Made by a program: the position numbers and the translations under genes
In this document: one piece after another, positions 62,961-64,000 of the stretch
Numbering within the stretch: position 1 is the stretch's first letter
Layout: every line of letters starts with the position of its first letter
The notes under the pieces: model-generated
Told to the model about the DNA's origin: nothing
Database searches by the model: none
Seen by the model: the letters and a program-made list of their open reading frames with translations, nothing else
NCBI GenBank assembly: GCA_031002005.1
Contig: CM061914.1
Coordinates: forward strand, 15,672,148-15,736,147
DNA from: Vandiemenella viatica
Lineage: Eukaryota > Arthropoda > Insecta > Orthoptera > Morabidae
DNA: 64,000 nucleotides
Direction of reading: 5' to 3'

Positions 62961-64000
62961 ACGTACGAACAAATATTTTCATTGCACATATTAATTTTAT
63001 TCTCTTTTTCTACACCACGTATCATCAAACTCTTCCTTCGTTATAAATGCCCAGTTCATTGTGGAGAAGAGAAACCATTTAAAATTTCTTTGCCAGGCAA
63101 CACTGCCATCTAAAGTACTAACTATCTCTGTTGTCCATCACTGAATATCTGTAATTATGCTGCATCATTGACAGTGTTCCAGCACAATTTTAATACAAAT
63201 ATGTGCTTAAAATCAGCACCAAGGTAAGATGCAGTCCTGAAAATTTGAGAAAAATGAGATATGCCATACTTGAGATTGCTAATACTCAGAGACAATAAAG
63301 TGAAGGGAGTGGGTGTAACACCACCGAGTGGAGAAAGGCTGCAACTAATTACACTAGTAGACCTGACCTCCCACAAGGGAAGTGTGAAGTTACAGGCCAT
63401 GCTAAGTGTATGATATCAAAATGTGTAAAAGCATGAATAATTAAAGTCAATAGAAACATAATGCTTTAAGATATATAACAGTTTCACTTAAGACCAATGT
63501 GGAGCTTTATCCACATTCTTTTGTGTAAAGTAAGCAAAAAATATGAAAGACCAGAAAGAAACAGAACTACAAGCTGCAATTCTCAATTCTAAACAAGACA
63601 TTACAGCCATCATTTATGCTTCTATTCTTCCTCCCATAAAGGAACTGCTACTTACAAATATTAAATTTTTTATTTTGTATCTATACTTTATACTTGATTC
63701 TTTCTACTAAAATTTTTCACCATTAATAAAACCTAACAACTGTAACATTAAAAAAAATGTATAAAAAATTAGTAGACATGAGGGAAAAGGAGATCATAAT
63801 TATTGTTATTAATGAAAAGTAATGGTTAAATTATTTCTGTCTCCCACGTAGTATACATCCACAACTTTACACGACAAAGTGTTGTCATCTCAATCTTTTT
63901 TTTCTATATGATACTGACAGTTCATTTCTCCATCCTTTATATACAGATGATATGGCTACTGTAACATGTCAACTTAGTGTAATTTCATTGGATGAGACCC
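62961..64000. other. Unassigned AT-rich sequence
   Basis: No gene, domain or clear repeat structure recognised on either strand. Confidence 0.5.

Noticed and set aside
1..64000. CRISPR arrays, bacterial operons, phage attachment sites
   Set aside because: The sequence is eukaryotic with introns and retroelements; the only regular short array has no spacers (345-1840).

Overview
The window is a slice of animal, almost certainly insect, genome that consists almost entirely of transposable elements. Insect origin is inferred from the element types (DUF4817-type mariners, insect-style CR1/RTE LINEs, tRNA-derived SINEs, Polintons with spliced genes) and from one host exon. That exon, at 5229-5367 on the minus strand, encodes a heavy-metal-binding GMTCxxC domain of an ATP7-type copper ATPase. 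No bacterial-style operons are present. A run of exactly 1000 N at 5765-6764 is an assembly gap.

Layout. 345-1840: a 34-bp minisatellite of exactly 44 units, abutting a broken RTE LINE (1841-2425). 3044-5160: a mariner relic with a Tc1-like element (3132-4325, TIRs and TA duplication) nested in it; then the ATP7 exon and the gap. 6765-11310: a partial, inverted Polinton (Polinton A) with integrase and a spliced protein-primed DNA polymerase B, fused by an internal deletion. 11.4-13.7 kb: local duplications and SINE-derived tandem repeats. 15458-18339: a DNA transposon with near-perfect TIRs, subterminal repeats and an unfamiliar DDE-type transposase. 18.4-20.1 kb: Harbinger and mariner transposase relics. 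20.2-29.8 kb: two CR1-like LINEs; the second carries a recent tandem triplication that includes two piggyBac-like elements.

30156-47544 is the centrepiece: an essentially full-length Polinton/Maverick (endogenous adintovirus-like element, Polinton B) of 17,389 bp. It has ~200-bp terminal inverted repeats, AG...CT termini and a 6-bp TAAGAA target duplication, and it inserted into a mariner copy whose two halves lie on either side. It carries DNA polymerase B (about ten small exons, then one long one), chromodomain integrase, a DUF8207-like protein, a fibre-like protein, a packaging ATPase, a PLA2-domain protein, an adenain-like protease, minor and major capsid proteins, an unknown protein and a pair of tandem paralogues. 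Nearly every gene has a stop or frameshift. The element itself carries a THAP-domain transposon, an RTE fragment and a SINE.

47.8-64 kb: a Penelope-like element, a SINE, a second copy of the CR1-like LINE, a LINE split by a Penelope-like element that forms a ~450-bp-armed inverted repeat, and an RTE LINE split by another LINE. Everything mobile appears dead or truncated. The value lies in the nesting order, the Polinton gene structures, and the elements with crisp ends.
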